Positions 1-8,991 of a DNA stretch of 64,000 nucleotides are shown one piece after another. Numbering within the stretch: the stretch's first letter is position 1; each line of letters starts with the position of its first letter. Source of the stretch: Rhizobacter terrae (GTDB taxonomy: Bacteria; Pseudomonadota; Gammaproteobacteria; Burkholderiales; Burkholderiaceae_C). The position numbers and the translations under genes are program-made. The notes under the pieces were generated by a model. That model searched no databases and was not told the origin of the DNA. It saw only the letters and a list, made by a program, of their open reading frames with translations. The DNA lies in NCBI RefSeq assembly GCF_003852895.1, contig NZ_QUSW01000001.1:1054001-1118000 (forward strand), given 5' to 3'.

Positions 1-615
1 GGGGCCCGAGGGCAGCACGTACAGGCCGGCCAGGTCGGTGATGCGGATGATGGCCTCGTCGCGCGAGCGGCCTGCGAGCACGGTGGACAGGCCCACCTTG
101 TTCTGCAGCAGGAAGAGCTCGTGCTGGCGCGGGTTGCGCATGTCGGCGTCGATCAGCAGCGTGCGCTCGCCCAGCTGCGAGAAGATGATCGCGAGGTTGG
201 CCGCCAGGTAGGTGCGGCCCACGCCGGGGTCCGTGCCCACGACGGTCAGCACCTGGCGCTGCTCGGTCTTGTCGAACCAGCGCAGCATCAGCTGCGAGCG
301 GATGGCGCGAAGCTGCTCCACGCGCGGGCTGAAGGGCTGGTAGGCCGCGACCAGCTCGTCCGACAGCGTCTTCTTCTCGGCGCTGGCGCGCAGGTAGGCA
401 TAGGAGAACTGCCGCGACAGCGCGTACTGGATGTCGGCTTCGGTCAGCAGGCCCAGGCGGATGGCCGCCTCGCCAAAGCGGATGTCGTGTTCCTTCTGGA
501 ACTGGATGATGCGCTCTGCGTCTTCCGGCGTGAGCACGCCGCTGTCCATCAGGATCGCGCCGATCGAGCGGTTGGCCCTCGGCGCGCCGGTGGCCACTGA
601 AACGGTCATCTTCAT
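1..615 (-). CDS. epsG: EpsG-type tyrosine kinase of exopolysaccharide chain-length control (3' end cut by window)
   Basis: Cytoplasmic BY-kinase partner of the chain-length determinant encoded just upstream. About 205 residues are visible. The N-terminal part resembles the MshEN/GspE-N-like leader of this family. Then come a P-loop reading GTDPGVGRTYLAANLA and the Walker A' motif LLIDADMRNP. The P-loop carries GRT where most P-loops have GKT or GKS; as I recall the EpsG family often has Arg here, so I do not read this as inactivation. The start is the ATG at 613-615, one base after the epsF stop; a second in-frame ATG lies six bases downstream. The C-terminal part, with any Tyr cluster, is outside the window. 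Confidence 0.85.
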   Translation of the reverse strand, partial: MKMTVSVATGAPRANRSIGAILMDSGVLTPEDAERIIQFQKEHDIRFGEAAIRLGLLTEADIQYALSRQFSYAYLRASAEKKTLSDELVAAYQPFSPRVEQLRAIRSQLMLRWFDKTEQRQVLTVVGTDPGVGRTYLAANLAIIFSQLGERTLLIDADMRNPRQHELFLLQNKVGLSTVLAGRSRDEAIIRITDLAGLYVLPSGP

Positions 616-616
616 G

Positions 617-2032
617 TCAGCGCGCTCCCGGGGCGTTCAGCATGGGCCGTGCAGGCCGCTGGCCGGAGGTCAGCTGGCGGAAGATCGGCCGCTTGGAATC
701 AGCAGGACGCAGGACGCCGATGACCGGCACTCCAGGCGTCGCGAGCAGGTCCTGCGGGCCGCGCACGCGGCGGTCCAGCACTTCCCACAGCAAGGCGGCA
801 CCCACGCCCAGCAGCAGGCCGCCGACGATGGAGCCGATGATGTTCACCAGCACGCGCGGACGCGCCGGGAAGATGGGTTCTACTGCGGGGCTCAGCAGCC
901 GGGTGTTGGCCTGCGTGTTCTGGCCTTCCAGGTTGAGCATGCTCACCTTCTGGCTCACGCCTTCGTAGGCCCGCTGGGCAGTTTCCACGTCGCGCAGCAG
1001 CACCGAGATCTGGTCCTTCTGCGAACGCAGCGACAGCACCGTCTTCTTCTGCGCCTCGACCAGTGCTCGCAGTTCGGCAATCTTCTGGCCTGTGCCGCGC
1101 ACGATCACCGAGCTGCCGCCGGAAACCCGGCGAATCTCACTGGCGATCTGCTGGTTGAGTTCAGCGATCTGGGCTTCCAGGGCCAAACGCTGCGGATGGC
1201 TCTTGCCCACCACGCTGCTGATCTCGCTCAAGCGCTGCTGGGCCGTGGCCAGCTGGCTCTTCAGGCTCTGCACAGCTGCGTTGTTCAGCACGTCGGGCGA
1301 GGTGTCAGTGCCGGTGATGCGCTGGCGGGTCTGCGCATCGACGGACTCGGCCTCGGCCGTGCCCAGCTGGGCCAGCAGCGCGCCCAGGCGGGAGTTCTCC
1401 TGGTCCAGGCGTTCGTCGGAAACGACGATGCCCTTGTCCTGCTGGAACTTGGACAGCTTGGCCTGCGCCGCTTCCAGGTTGCTGCGCAGCAGCTTCACCT
1501 GCTCGTCGAGGAAGGTGGCCGACTGGCGGGCCGGCTCGATGCGCAGCTCCACCGACACGTCCATGTAGGCCTGCGCAAAGGCGTTGGCCGCGCTGGACGC
1601 GAAGGCGGCATCCTGCGAGGCGAAGCTGATGCTGATGACGTTGCTGCCGTGTGCGGGCTCCACCGTCAGGCCGCGCTGCAGCAGCCCGGCGAAGTAGCGC
1701 TCCAGCGGCACCTTGGCCTCGGTGGATTCACGCCACTGGCGAACCGCCTCCGGCGAGCGTTCCACGCCCAGCATCTTCACCACGCGGGATGCCACGCGGT
1801 CGCTCTTGAGCACTTCCACCTGCGTTGCCATGTAGGCGGGCGAGGCCAGGCCCGGCGCCAGGGCGCCGAGGATCGGGTCGTTGCGCACGTCCACGATCAT
1901 GGACGCTTCAGCGATGAACTGCTTGGGAAGCGTCAGCGTGACCGCGGTACCGGCGCACGCCACGATGACGGCGATCACCAGCACCAGCCACTTCTTGGAC
2001 CAGATGGCCCGGAACAACTGCAGGGGACTCAT
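617..2032 (-). CDS. epsF: EpsF-type chain-length determinant (Wzz/GNVR polysaccharide co-polymerase)
   Basis: Inner-membrane polysaccharide co-polymerase that sets exopolysaccharide chain length and activates the partner kinase EpsG. The 471-residue protein has the Wzz layout: an N-terminal membrane helix around residues 15-36, a long periplasmic coiled-coil region, and a second membrane helix near residues 395-420 (IIGSIVGGLLLGVGAALLWE) followed by a short cytoplasmic tail. It lies between epsE (8-base gap) and epsG (1-base gap), so the three are almost certainly co-transcribed. The length and the presence of a separate kinase gene fit the EpsF type rather than a fused Wzc. Confidence 0.88.
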   Translation of the reverse strand: MSPLQLFRAIWSKKWLVLVIAVIVACAGTAVTLTLPKQFIAEASMIVDVRNDPILGALAPGLASPAYMATQVEVLKSDRVASRVVKMLGVERSPEAVRQWRESTEAKVPLERYFAGLLQRGLTVEPAHGSNVISISFASQDAAFASSAANAFAQAYMDVSVELRIEPARQSATFLDEQVKLLRSNLEAAQAKLSKFQQDKGIVVSDERLDQENSRLGALLAQLGTAEAESVDAQTRQRITGTDTSPDVLNNAAVQSLKSQLATAQQRLSEISSVVGKSHPQRLALEAQIAELNQQIASEIRRVSGGSSVIVRGTGQKIAELRALVEAQKKTVLSLRSQKDQISVLLRDVETAQRAYEGVSQKVSMLNLEGQNTQANTRLLSPAVEPIFPARPRVLVNIIGSIVGGLLLGVGAALLWEVLDRRVRGPQDLLATPGVPVIGVLRPADSKRPIFRQLTSGQRPARPMLNAPGAR

Positions 2033-2040
2033 GGGCTACC

Positions 2041-2853
2041 TTAGAAAATCGACTCGCGCACGTAAATGACGTCGTCGCGCTCGACGAGGTCATTCATGTT
2101 CGGCTGGATGACGCGGGTCTGGCCGCTGGCGTCACGGCGATGGATGCGCAGGCCGCGGTCGGTGCCGCGCTGGGTGAGGCCGCCGGCCTGGGCCAGCGCC
2201 TGAAGCACCGTCATGCCGCGCTCCAGGCGCGCCACGCCGGGGTGCTGCACCTCGCCGTAGATGTACAGGAGCGGCGCACGGTCGACATAGATGATGTCGT
2301 TGTTGGCCACCGAGATGTCCAGCTCGCTCTTGCCGGCCTGCAGGATGGCGGGCAGGTCGATGTCCAGCCGGACCGGCTTGCCGTTGCGCGTGCCCACGAG
2401 CGTGATCACGTCCGAGCCGCCCTGGATCACGCCGCCGGCGGCCGCGATCATCTCGGACACCTTCATGTTGACCTGCTCGATCGGGTAGCGGCCCGGCTTG
2501 GCCACCTGGCCCAGGATGGAGATCTGGGCGCTGCGCACCTGCATCAGCGTCACGGCCACCTGGGGCTTGAGCACGAAGTTGCCGTCCTTCAGCGCCTTGG
2601 CGATCTTCTGCTCGGCGGCGGCACTGGACAGGCCGTCCAGCGAAACGGCGCCCACCAAAGGCATGGTGATCTGGCCGTTCTCCGACAGGCGGGTCTCGAC
2701 GCCCAGGTCAGGGTTCTGGTAGACCGAAATCCGGATCACGTCGCCCGGGCCGAGCAGGTGCTCGGGCTTGGGTGCGGCGGCTGGCGCGTTCTGCGCGAAC
2801 GCAGCGCTGATGCCGAACCAGAACATCAGCAGGGTCTTCAGGAAAAATCGCAT
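2041..2853 (-). CDS. epsE: EpsE-type polysaccharide export protein (Wza-like, SLBB domains)
   Basis: Predicted outer-membrane polysaccharide exporter of the Wza/OPX family, 270 residues from the ATG at 2853. That start has a GAGGAA ribosome site seven bases upstream and gives a clean Sec signal peptide (MRFFLKTLLMFWFGISAAFAQ). After the signal comes the export motif LLGPGDVIRISVYQNPDL, then two SLBB segments, around residues 105-150 and 190-250. No lipobox is visible, unlike classical Wza. An upstream in-frame start would add 15 residues before the signal peptide and is less likely. Its place between epsD and epsF fits an Eps secretion operon. Confidence 0.87.
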   Translation of the reverse strand: MRFFLKTLLMFWFGISAAFAQNAPAAAPKPEHLLGPGDVIRISVYQNPDLGVETRLSENGQITMPLVGAVSLDGLSSAAAEQKIAKALKDGNFVLKPQVAVTLMQVRSAQISILGQVAKPGRYPIEQVNMKVSEMIAAAGGVIQGGSDVITLVGTRNGKPVRLDIDLPAILQAGKSELDISVANNDIIYVDRAPLLYIYGEVQHPGVARLERGMTVLQALAQAGGLTQRGTDRGLRIHRRDASGQTRVIQPNMNDLVERDDVIYVRESIF

Positions 2854-2929
2854 CTTGGTTCCTCGGTTGAAGGTGGGTGTCAAGCGTGCCCCCGGCACTG
2901 CATCGGCACTCCCGTTGCCAGAGTTCTCG

Positions 2930-3955
2930 TTATTTCAATCCCTTGATGCCCTGCTCCAGCGTCGTGCCGGTGGGCATGGACGCGGGCTGCACGGGCAGAA
3001 TCGGCTCGGGCGCTGACGCCGGAGTGGACGTCAGCGGCGACTTGGTGAGCTTGACCTCGGTGGCCGACGCCGCGGTGGCCGGCTTGGCGGTCGGGACGAA
3101 GTCGCCCACGTATTCGATCTTGGCGGCCGAGCGCAGCGACTTCAGGTCGTCTTCGATCACCTTGCGCTTGCGTTCGTTGATGAGGTAGGTCTCGATCGGG
3201 CCCTTGGCGCGGTCTTCGTCGACCGGCTGGCTGCGGGAACTGACCAGTACCAGCACTTGGGCGCCGCGCGAGGTCGGCACGAACTGGGCCTGGCCATCCT
3301 TCATCTGGGCGATGCTTTCCAGGCGGGCCAGGGGCAGCTGCTCGGCAGCGCGAACGGCCTGGTTGGCACCGAACTTGACGCTGTTGGCCTTCAGGTAGGC
3401 CACGAAGTCATTGATGTCCTTGGAGCTCTGCAGCCGGGTGCGCAGATCGTCGAGTTGCTCGGGCTTGGCCTCGATGACGATTTCCTGCAGGTTGTAGACG
3501 CGACGCTCGCGGAACAGCGCGGGGTTCTCGTCGTAGTACTTCTTGATTTCTTCCGGCGAAGGCTTGGGTGCGCCGGCGCCGATCTTCTCGATGTAGGCCC
3601 GTGCGATGATTTCACGGCGGGCCGCATCGACCTGCGCCACCACGCGCGGATCGCGGTCGATCTTCTGTTCGCCGGCCTTCTGCACGGCCAACTCCTGGTC
3701 GATCAGCTTTTCCAGCACCTGGCGGCTGGCGGAAGCAGCCTGCTCAGGCGCCAGGCCGCGCTGTGAAGCCAGCACGTGGTTGATCTGGTGGACGGTGATC
3801 TCTTCCTTGTTGACGCGCGCCGCGGTCTGCGAAGCGGCCTTCTTCTCGTCCTTCTTGCCGCAACCCGCGAGGAGCACCGACACGGCTGCAACGGCTACGG
3901 CTGCGACCCGGACCGAGGTCGTGATCGAACGGGACAAGGTGAACGTGGAAGTCAT
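2930..3955 (-). CDS. epsD: EpsD-family peptidyl-prolyl isomerase lipoprotein
   Basis: Predicted periplasmic SurA/PpiD-like folding factor of the EpsD family, 341 residues. It has a signal peptide with lipobox LLAGC (Cys32) followed by a Lys-rich stretch (GKKDEKK), so it is probably lipid-anchored. The middle holds a SurA-N-like region with the LIDQELAVQKA helix around residues 85-97, then a degenerate parvulin-like region with KEITVHQ and FRERRVYNLQEIV segments. The C-terminus is Pro/Ala-rich. It is the first visible gene of the epsD-E-F-G series, 76 bases before epsE. I infer that it helps fold or assemble the export machinery; its substrate cannot be read from sequence. Confidence 0.82.
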   Translation of the reverse strand: MTSTFTLSRSITTSVRVAAVAVAAVSVLLAGCGKKDEKKAASQTAARVNKEEITVHQINHVLASQRGLAPEQAASASRQVLEKLIDQELAVQKAGEQKIDRDPRVVAQVDAARREIIARAYIEKIGAGAPKPSPEEIKKYYDENPALFRERRVYNLQEIVIEAKPEQLDDLRTRLQSSKDINDFVAYLKANSVKFGANQAVRAAEQLPLARLESIAQMKDGQAQFVPTSRGAQVLVLVSSRSQPVDEDRAKGPIETYLINERKRKVIEDDLKSLRSAAKIEYVGDFVPTAKPATAASATEVKLTKSPLTSTPASAPEPILPVQPASMPTGTTLEQGIKGLK

Positions 3956-4283
3956 TGTGGTTCGGTCTCCAGGGCTTTTTTGTCAGGCTTTGCTGGTGGC
4001 GAATGGCTGAACGGTGGCGAACGGCGGGCATGGGATGCAGCATTCACGCCGCATCGAGGCATAAAACAATGGGAAACCCCGCCCAGTTCCGGGCAATCGC
4101 CGAGTGTACCGGCGATAGATGGCTACAAGACGGACCTCCCAGCCCCACGCTCACGCGAGGCCGATTAGAACGTGACCTGTACCCCAAGTTCAGGCCTCAT
4201 CCCCCCGTGAGTAAGGGGGAACCCGGGCATCGGATTCGGGGGGTCGGCCCGCTTTCAACGGGTTCAACGGGACCTGTAACAGC
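3956..4283. other. Intergenic region between epsD and ubiE, no gene seen
   Basis: This 328-base gap lies upstream of epsD and downstream of ubiE, both on the minus strand, so it should hold the epsD promoter and any ubiE terminator. I see a C/G hairpin (five-base arms at 4202-4206 and 4215-4219), a six-base inverted repeat (4096-4101 and 4111-4116) and a tandem pair of the 9-mer TTCAACGGG at 4254-4271 directly before the ubiE stop. I could not identify a convincing promoter, RNA gene or small coding region. Confidence 0.5.
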
Positions 4284-5015
4284 TCAGCACTTGATGCCCA
4301 CGTGCAGGGCGACGACGCCGGCACTGAGGTTGTGCACGTCCACGTGCCCGAAGCCGGCGGTCTTCATCATCTCCTTCAGCTCGGCCTGGCCGGGATGCAT
4401 GCGGATGGACTCCGCCAGGTAGCGGTAGCTGTCGGCGTCGCCAGCCACGAGCTGGCCCAGGCGCGGGAGGATCTTGAACGAGTACCAGTCGTACGGTTTC
4501 TGCAGGGGCGCCGCCACCTTGGAGAACTCCAGCACCAGCAGCCGGCCACCCACGCGCAGCACGCGGTTCATCTCGGCCAGCGCACGGTCCTTGTGCGTCA
4601 TGTTGCGCAGGCCGAAGGCCACGCTCACGAGGTCGAAGCTGGCCGTCGGAAAGGGCAGCGACTCCGCATCGCAGATGGACGTCGGCAGGGCCAGCCCTTC
4701 GTCGAGCAGGCGGTTGCGGCCCTGGCGCAGCATGGCCTCGTTGATGTCGGTGTGCACGACCAGGCCCTGGGCGCCCACCTTCTTGGCAAAGGCGCGCGAC
4801 AGGTCGCCCGTGCCGCCGGCGATGTCCAGCACCTTGTCGCCGGGGCGCAGGTTGGCCACGGCCACGGTGTACGCCTTCCAGGCCCGGTGCAGGCCCATGG
4901 ACATGAGGTCGTTCATCACGTCGTAGTTGGACGCGACGGAATCGAACACGCCGCGCACGCGGCCGGCCTTCTGGGAGTCGTCGACTTTTTCGAAGCCGAA
5001 GTGGGTTTCGCTCAT
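4284..5015 (-). CDS. ubiE: UbiE, ubiquinone/menaquinone C-methyltransferase
   Basis: SAM-dependent C-methylase of ubiquinone (and, where made, menaquinone) biosynthesis, acting in the cytoplasm on the membrane-bound precursor. The 243 residues match the family's usual length. Visible hallmarks are the N-terminal FGFEKV, the [17 protein letters not shown] segment, SAM motif [13 protein letters not shown], and [17 protein letters not shown] start at the ATG at 5013-5015 because family similarity begins at MSETHFGF; the open frame continues upstream only as antisense-like Arg-rich sequence across the DUF971 gene. It lies 13 bases after that gene and is probably co-transcribed with it. Confidence 0.95.
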   Translation of the reverse strand: MSETHFGFEKVDDSQKAGRVRGVFDSVASNYDVMNDLMSMGLHRAWKAYTVAVANLRPGDKVLDIAGGTGDLSRAFAKKVGAQGLVVHTDINEAMLRQGRNRLLDEGLALPTSICDAESLPFPTASFDLVSVAFGLRNMTHKDRALAEMNRVLRVGGRLLVLEFSKVAAPLQKPYDWYSFKILPRLGQLVAGDADSYRYLAESIRMHPGQAELKEMMKTAGFGHVDVHNLSAGVVALHVGIKC

Positions 5016-5028
5016 GGTGGCGCTCGAT

Positions 5029-5445
5029 TCAGTGGTGATGGCCGCAGGCCGCGCCGGACTTTTCCGGCATGGGTTCGTCGCGCGACATGCCGGCCTGGGC
5101 CAGGCGCTCCTCGTACTGGCGCCACAGCGTCTCCTGGTCGGCGCCCAGGTGGTAGAGGTAGTCCCACGAGAAGATGCCGGTGTCGTGGCCATCGGAGAAC
5201 GTAGGCTGCACGGCGTAGTTGCCCACCGGCGCGATGGCGCTGATGCCGATCTCGCGCTTGCCCGTCTGCAGCACCTCCTGCCCCGGGCCATGGCCCTGCA
5301 CCTCGGCGGAGGGCGAGTACACGCGCATCAGCTCGAAGGGAATGCGGAACTCGCGGCCATCGGAAAAGCCGATCTCCAGCACGCGTGACTGCTGGTGCAC
5401 GGTGATGGAGGTGGGTTGCGGGGTGTTCGCGGTCAGGCCGGCCAT
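5029..5445 (-). CDS. DUF971 domain protein
   Basis: Small protein of 138 residues with a DUF971 (GBBH-like) fold. Conserved elements include [26 protein letters not shown] near the start and the [27 protein letters not shown] core. It ends in a His-rich tail, GHHH. The DUF971 domain is also found in gamma-butyrobetaine hydroxylase N-termini and in Fe-S related proteins, so metal binding is possible but unproven. I start at the ATG at 5445; upstream sequence in this frame does not look like the family. It sits just ahead of ubiE, and the HIT gene precedes it by 64 bases. Confidence 0.85.
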   Translation of the reverse strand: MAGLTANTPQPTSITVHQQSRVLEIGFSDGREFRIPFELMRVYSPSAEVQGHGPGQEVLQTGKREIGISAIAPVGNYAVQPTFSDGHDTGIFSWDYLYHLGADQETLWRQYEERLAQAGMSRDEPMPEKSGAACGHHH

Positions 5446-5509
5446 GGCTTGCGGGGTGCTGCTGGGAGGAGGAGTAGTCGTGCCGCAGTTTATCGGAGGC
5501 CCGCGGCCG

Positions 5510-5974
5510 TCAGGCGTTTGCCAGCGCCTGCAGCACGGCGGCGTCCAGCACATCGAGGCCGACCGCCAGCCGCTCAGCCGCAGGCTGGGCCGGTTCGCGG
5601 GTCCGGGCACCCCAGATCGGGTTGGGAAAGTGGTCATCCCAGTCGAACCGGGCCATCACGTGCCAATGCAGGTGGGGCACCATGTTGCCGAACGCCGCCA
5701 GGTTGATCTTGGTCGGGTTGAGTTGCGCGATCAGCACCTGCTCGATGGCGCACACCAGGTCCATGCAGCGTGAGCGCTGCACGCCGGACAGGTCCGAGAA
5801 CTCGCGCACGTGCCGGTTGCAGATCACCCGGTAGAAGGCCGGATGGGCTGCATCCTCCACCCGCACCGCCCGCCAATCGCCCTCGGACCACAGCAGGAGG
5901 CCGCCGGGGTTGGTGCAGAGGTCGCAGCCCGCCTGGGGCTGGGCAGGTGGCGTGAAGACGGGGGACATGCTCAT
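5510..5974 (-). CDS. HIT family hydrolase
   Basis: Small nucleotide hydrolase/transferase of the histidine-triad superfamily, 154 residues from the ATG at 5974 (an ATG six bases on is equally possible). The triad motif reads HLHWH at about residues 101-105, preceded by NMVPH, so the three histidines are present. A CDLC pair near residues 17-20 could bind a metal, as in some HIT proteins. Family members cleave dinucleoside polyphosphates or nucleoside phosphoramidates; the exact substrate cannot be told. It is upstream of the DUF971 gene and ubiE on the same strand and divergent from the Bug receptor gene. Confidence 0.85.
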   Translation of the reverse strand: MSMSPVFTPPAQPQAGCDLCTNPGGLLLWSEGDWRAVRVEDAAHPAFYRVICNRHVREFSDLSGVQRSRCMDLVCAIEQVLIAQLNPTKINLAAFGNMVPHLHWHVMARFDWDDHFPNPIWGARTREPAQPAAERLAVGLDVLDAAVLQALANA

Positions 5975-6084
5975 CGGCCGATTATGGTCGCCGCGGACAA
6001 ACGCCCCTGGATGAACCACGGCGCGAGCGCGGCCCCGGAACAGCCCCTAAGATGCCGCCCACCCTTCCACGCGGAAAGCCTCCA

Positions 6085-7068
6085 ATGACGCAGATCATCA
6101 CGCGCCGCGGCGCGCTCGCTTTCGCCGCGGCATCCGCCGCCCTCTCCTCACCCCTGCACGCCCTGGCGCAGGCCTGGCCCGCCCGGCCCGTCCGCTGGGT
6201 GGTGGCCTACCCGGCCGGCGGCGGCTCGGACTTCCTCGCCCGCCAGCTCGCACCGCAGCTGGGCAAGCAGCTGGGCCAGACCTTGGTCATCGAGAACAAG
6301 CCGGGCGCGGCCGGCATCATCGGCACCGACAATGCCGCGAAGTCGCCGCCCGACGGCTACACCATCGTCACCGGCGACAACGGCGCGATGGTGTTCCACA
6401 GCGCGATGTACAAGAAGCTGCCCTACGACCCGAAGGACCTGACGCCGGTGGGCTTCATGGCACGCTTCCCGCTGATCCTCGCGGTGAACCCGAACGCCGG
6501 CTTCACCAGCGGCAAGCAGTTGCTCGAAGAGGTGAAGAAGAACCCCGGCAAGTACAGCTACGCCTCGCCCGGCGTGGGCAGCCCGCACCACCTGGCGATG
6601 GAGCTGCTGAAGGATCGCGCCAAGGCATTCATCGTGCACGTGCCCTACCGCGGCACGGCACCGGCGGTGCAGGACGTGATCGGCGGCCAGGTGCCGATGA
6701 TGGTGCTGGACACCGCGGCCGGACTGCCGCAGATCCGCACCGGCAAGGTCAAGGCGCTGGCGGTGATGTCGAAGAAGCGCATCCCCTCGCTGCCCGACGT
6801 GCCCACGCTGGACGAGCTGGGCATCAAGGATTTCGACGTGACCGCGTGGCAGGCGCTGTTCGTGCCCAAGGGGACGCCGGCCGACATCGTCTCCAAGCTG
6901 AGCATGGAGATGAACAAGGCCATCACCAATCCCGAGGTGAAGGCGCGGCTGGAGGACTTCGGCCTGGAAGTGACGCCTTCCGATGGTCCGGCGCTGGCAG
7001 CCTTCCTGCAGAAGGAAACGGCCTTCTGGCATGCGCTCATCAAGGAGCGCGGACTCTCTGCCGAATGA
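6085..7068 (+). CDS. Bug family (TctC-like) periplasmic solute-binding protein
   Basis: Periplasmic receptor of the tripartite tricarboxylate/Bug family, 327 residues, typical for the family. The N-terminus reads MTQIITRRGALAFAAAS, a Tat-like twin-arginine signal, cleaved near ALAQA. Family hallmarks follow: WPARPVRWVVAYPAGGGSDF, VIENKPGAAGIIGTD, and the YASPGVGSPHHLAMELL ligand loop. Start chosen at the ATG at 6085 after a GGAAAG ribosome site; an upstream start would put Pro-rich sequence before the signal. No TctA/TctB permease genes adjoin, so it is an orphan receptor as is common in Burkholderiales. Ligand unknown, probably a carboxylate. Confidence 0.9.
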   Translation: MTQIITRRGALAFAAASAALSSPLHALAQAWPARPVRWVVAYPAGGGSDFLARQLAPQLGKQLGQTLVIENKPGAAGIIGTDNAAKSPPDGYTIVTGDNGAMVFHSAMYKKLPYDPKDLTPVGFMARFPLILAVNPNAGFTSGKQLLEEVKKNPGKYSYASPGVGSPHHLAMELLKDRAKAFIVHVPYRGTAPAVQDVIGGQVPMMVLDTAAGLPQIRTGKVKALAVMSKKRIPSLPDVPTLDELGIKDFDVTAWQALFVPKGTPADIVSKLSMEMNKAITNPEVKARLEDFGLEVTPSDGPALAAFLQKETAFWHALIKERGLSAE

Positions 7069-7083
7069 TCCGGCCCGGCGGGC

Positions 7084-7863
7084 TCAGTGCCTGATCTTGT
7101 AGCCGATGCGCAGCAGGTTCAGCGCGATGCCCGCCACCACCGCGAAGCTCACGCCCACCACGCCCAGGCTGACCCAGGGCGAGACGTCGCTCACGCCGAA
7201 GAAGCCACGGCGAAAGCCATCGATCATGTAGAAGAACGGGTTCAGGTGGCTCACGCCCAGCCAGAACGCCGGCAGCGAATGCACCGAGTAGAAGACCCCT
7301 GACAGGAAGGTCATGGGCATGATGATGAAGTTCTGGAAGGCGGCCATCTGGTCGAACTTCTCGGCCCACAGCCCGGCAATCAAGCCCAGCGACCCCAGCA
7401 TGCCCGCGCCCAGCAGGGCGAAGACGACGATCCACCAGGGCTCGGCGGCACGCAGCGGCGCGAACCACAGCGTCACCAGCATCACGCCCAGGCCCACCGC
7501 CAGCCCGCGCACCACAGCCGCGCCCACGTAGGCGATGAACCAGGCCCAGTGCGACAACGGCGCCACGAGCAGGAACACCAGGTTGCCGGTGATCTTGCTC
7601 TGGATGAGCGAAGAGCTGCTGTTGGCGAAGGCGTTCTGCAGCACGCTCATCATCACCAGGCCAGGAATGAGGAAGCTCGTGTAGCCCACGCCCTCGAACA
7701 CCTGGACCCGGTTGGACAGCACGTGGCCGAAGATGAGCAGGTACAGCACCGCGGTGAGCACGGGCGCGGCCACGGTCTGGAAGGCCACCTTCCAGAAGCG
7801 CAGCACTTCCTTGTAGAGCAGCGTCTGCGTGCCGGCGAGGCGGCTGGTGGACACCTGGGTCAT
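7084..7863 (-). CDS. ABC-2 type transporter permease
   Basis: Integral membrane subunit of an ABC exporter, 259 residues with about six hydrophobic segments, as in the ABC-2/YadH-NodJ group. Recognisable stretches are LYLLIFGHVLSNRV, FLIPGLVMMSVLQNAF and the conserved region FLSGVFYSVHSLPAFWLGVSHLNPFFYMIDGFR. The ATPase gene lies 40 bases upstream on the same strand, so the pair form one transporter. The substrate is unknown; E. coli YadGH and the NodIJ and daunorubicin-type exporters are the closest families I can name from memory. Confidence 0.88.
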   Translation of the reverse strand: MTQVSTSRLAGTQTLLYKEVLRFWKVAFQTVAAPVLTAVLYLLIFGHVLSNRVQVFEGVGYTSFLIPGLVMMSVLQNAFANSSSSLIQSKITGNLVFLLVAPLSHWAWFIAYVGAAVVRGLAVGLGVMLVTLWFAPLRAAEPWWIVVFALLGAGMLGSLGLIAGLWAEKFDQMAAFQNFIIMPMTFLSGVFYSVHSLPAFWLGVSHLNPFFYMIDGFRRGFFGVSDVSPWVSLGVVGVSFAVVAGIALNLLRIGYKIRH

Positions 7864-7903
7864 TCGGAAACCTCCGCGCTGCGCGCTGCGGTGCGAGCGG
7901 CGC

Positions 7904-8869
7904 TCATGCCGCAGCCTCCACCTTCAATGGCAAGGGTTTGGATTCGCCCTGCATGATTTCGAGGAACACATTTTCGAGATCCGCACGGCCGATCTCCAGG
8001 TCTTCGGGTTGGCAGCCGGCCGCGTGCAACCGGGCGAGCACCGCCTCGACCTCCTTGGCGTCATGGGCCTTGATCTGCACGATGCGCCCCGTCACCCGCG
8101 CCTTGGAGGCCAGGTCAGGCGGCAGCACGGCGTCGAGCTTGAACCGCATCATCGTGCTGGCGGTGCCGGCCAGCAGCGCCGAGGTGCGATCCAGCGCCAC
8201 CACCTTGCCCTGCTTGAGCATGGCGATGCGCCCGCACAGCGCCTCGGCTTCCTCGAGGTAGTGCGTGGTCAGCAGCACCGTGTGCCCCTGCTTGTTGAGC
8301 CGCGCGACGAACTGCCACAGGGTCTGGCGCAGCTCCACGTCCACACCGGCGGTGGGCTCGTCCAGCACGATCACAGGTGGCCGGTGCACCAGCGCCTGGG
8401 CCACCAGCACCCGGCGCTTCATGCCGCCCGAGAGCTGGCGCATGTTGGCGTTGGCCTTGTCGGACAGTCCCAGGTTCTCCAGCAATTCGTCGATCCAGGC
8501 GTCGTTGTCGTAGACGCCGAAGTAGCCGCTCTGGATGCGCAGCGCCTCGCGCACGCTGAAGAACGGGTCGAAGACCAGTTCCTGCGGCACGATGCCCAGG
8601 CTGCGGCGGGCGGCGGCATAGTCGGCGACCACGTCGTGGCCGTGGACCTTGACCGCGCCGCCCGAGGCCCGCGCCAGGCCGGCCAGGATGCTGATCAACG
8701 TGGTCTTGCCCGCCCCATTGGGACCCAGCAGCCCGAAGAACTCGCCGGGCTGGATGTCGAAGGCCACGTTGTCCAGAGCGTGGACGCTGCCACGGGCCCC
8801 GACGTAGGTCTTGCTGACGTCCTGGAAGGAAATGGCAGGCGTGGAGGCGCCGGTGGAAATGCTCGACAT
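7904..8869 (-). CDS. ABC-2 type transporter ATP-binding protein
   Basis: ATPase partner of the permease downstream, 321 residues. Walker A is GLLGPNGAGKTT (around residue 50), the signature is QLSGGMKRRVLVAQAL, Walker B is VIVLDEPTAGVD, and the switch His lies in LLTTHYLEEAEALC. A C-terminal domain of about 90 residues follows, as in YadG/DrrA-type proteins. I start at the ATG at 8867-8869 (MSSISTGA); the longer frame would overlap the divergent tetR start. The pair is divergent from the TetR-type gene, which may control it. Confidence 0.9.
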   Translation of the reverse strand: MSSISTGASTPAISFQDVSKTYVGARGSVHALDNVAFDIQPGEFFGLLGPNGAGKTTLISILAGLARASGGAVKVHGHDVVADYAAARRSLGIVPQELVFDPFFSVREALRIQSGYFGVYDNDAWIDELLENLGLSDKANANMRQLSGGMKRRVLVAQALVHRPPVIVLDEPTAGVDVELRQTLWQFVARLNKQGHTVLLTTHYLEEAEALCGRIAMLKQGKVVALDRTSALLAGTASTMMRFKLDAVLPPDLASKARVTGRIVQIKAHDAKEVEAVLARLHAAGCQPEDLEIGRADLENVFLEIMQGESKPLPLKVEAAA

Positions 8870-8991
8870 GAGGGCGCGAATTGTAGGCAGCCGTATCGAA
8901 TCGTGCAGCGCAAGGGGCGCTTCGCATTGGTCTGGCCGGCGGATGGTGCTAGATTGCCCGGCAAACCATAAAGGGCTCCCGAGACAAATCC

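Noticed and set aside
431-2044. 537-residue plus-strand frame over epsF
   Set aside because: Antisense to a well-supported Wzz-type gene, with no recognisable features.
2140-2946. 268-residue plus-strand frame over epsE
   Set aside because: Antisense shadow of the SLBB-domain export gene.
4202-4219. Hairpin upstream of the eps genes as a strong terminator of ubiE
   Set aside because: It lies beyond the ubiE stop at a suitable side, but it has only five C/G pairs in an eight-base loop and no T-run, so I list it only in the intergenic note.
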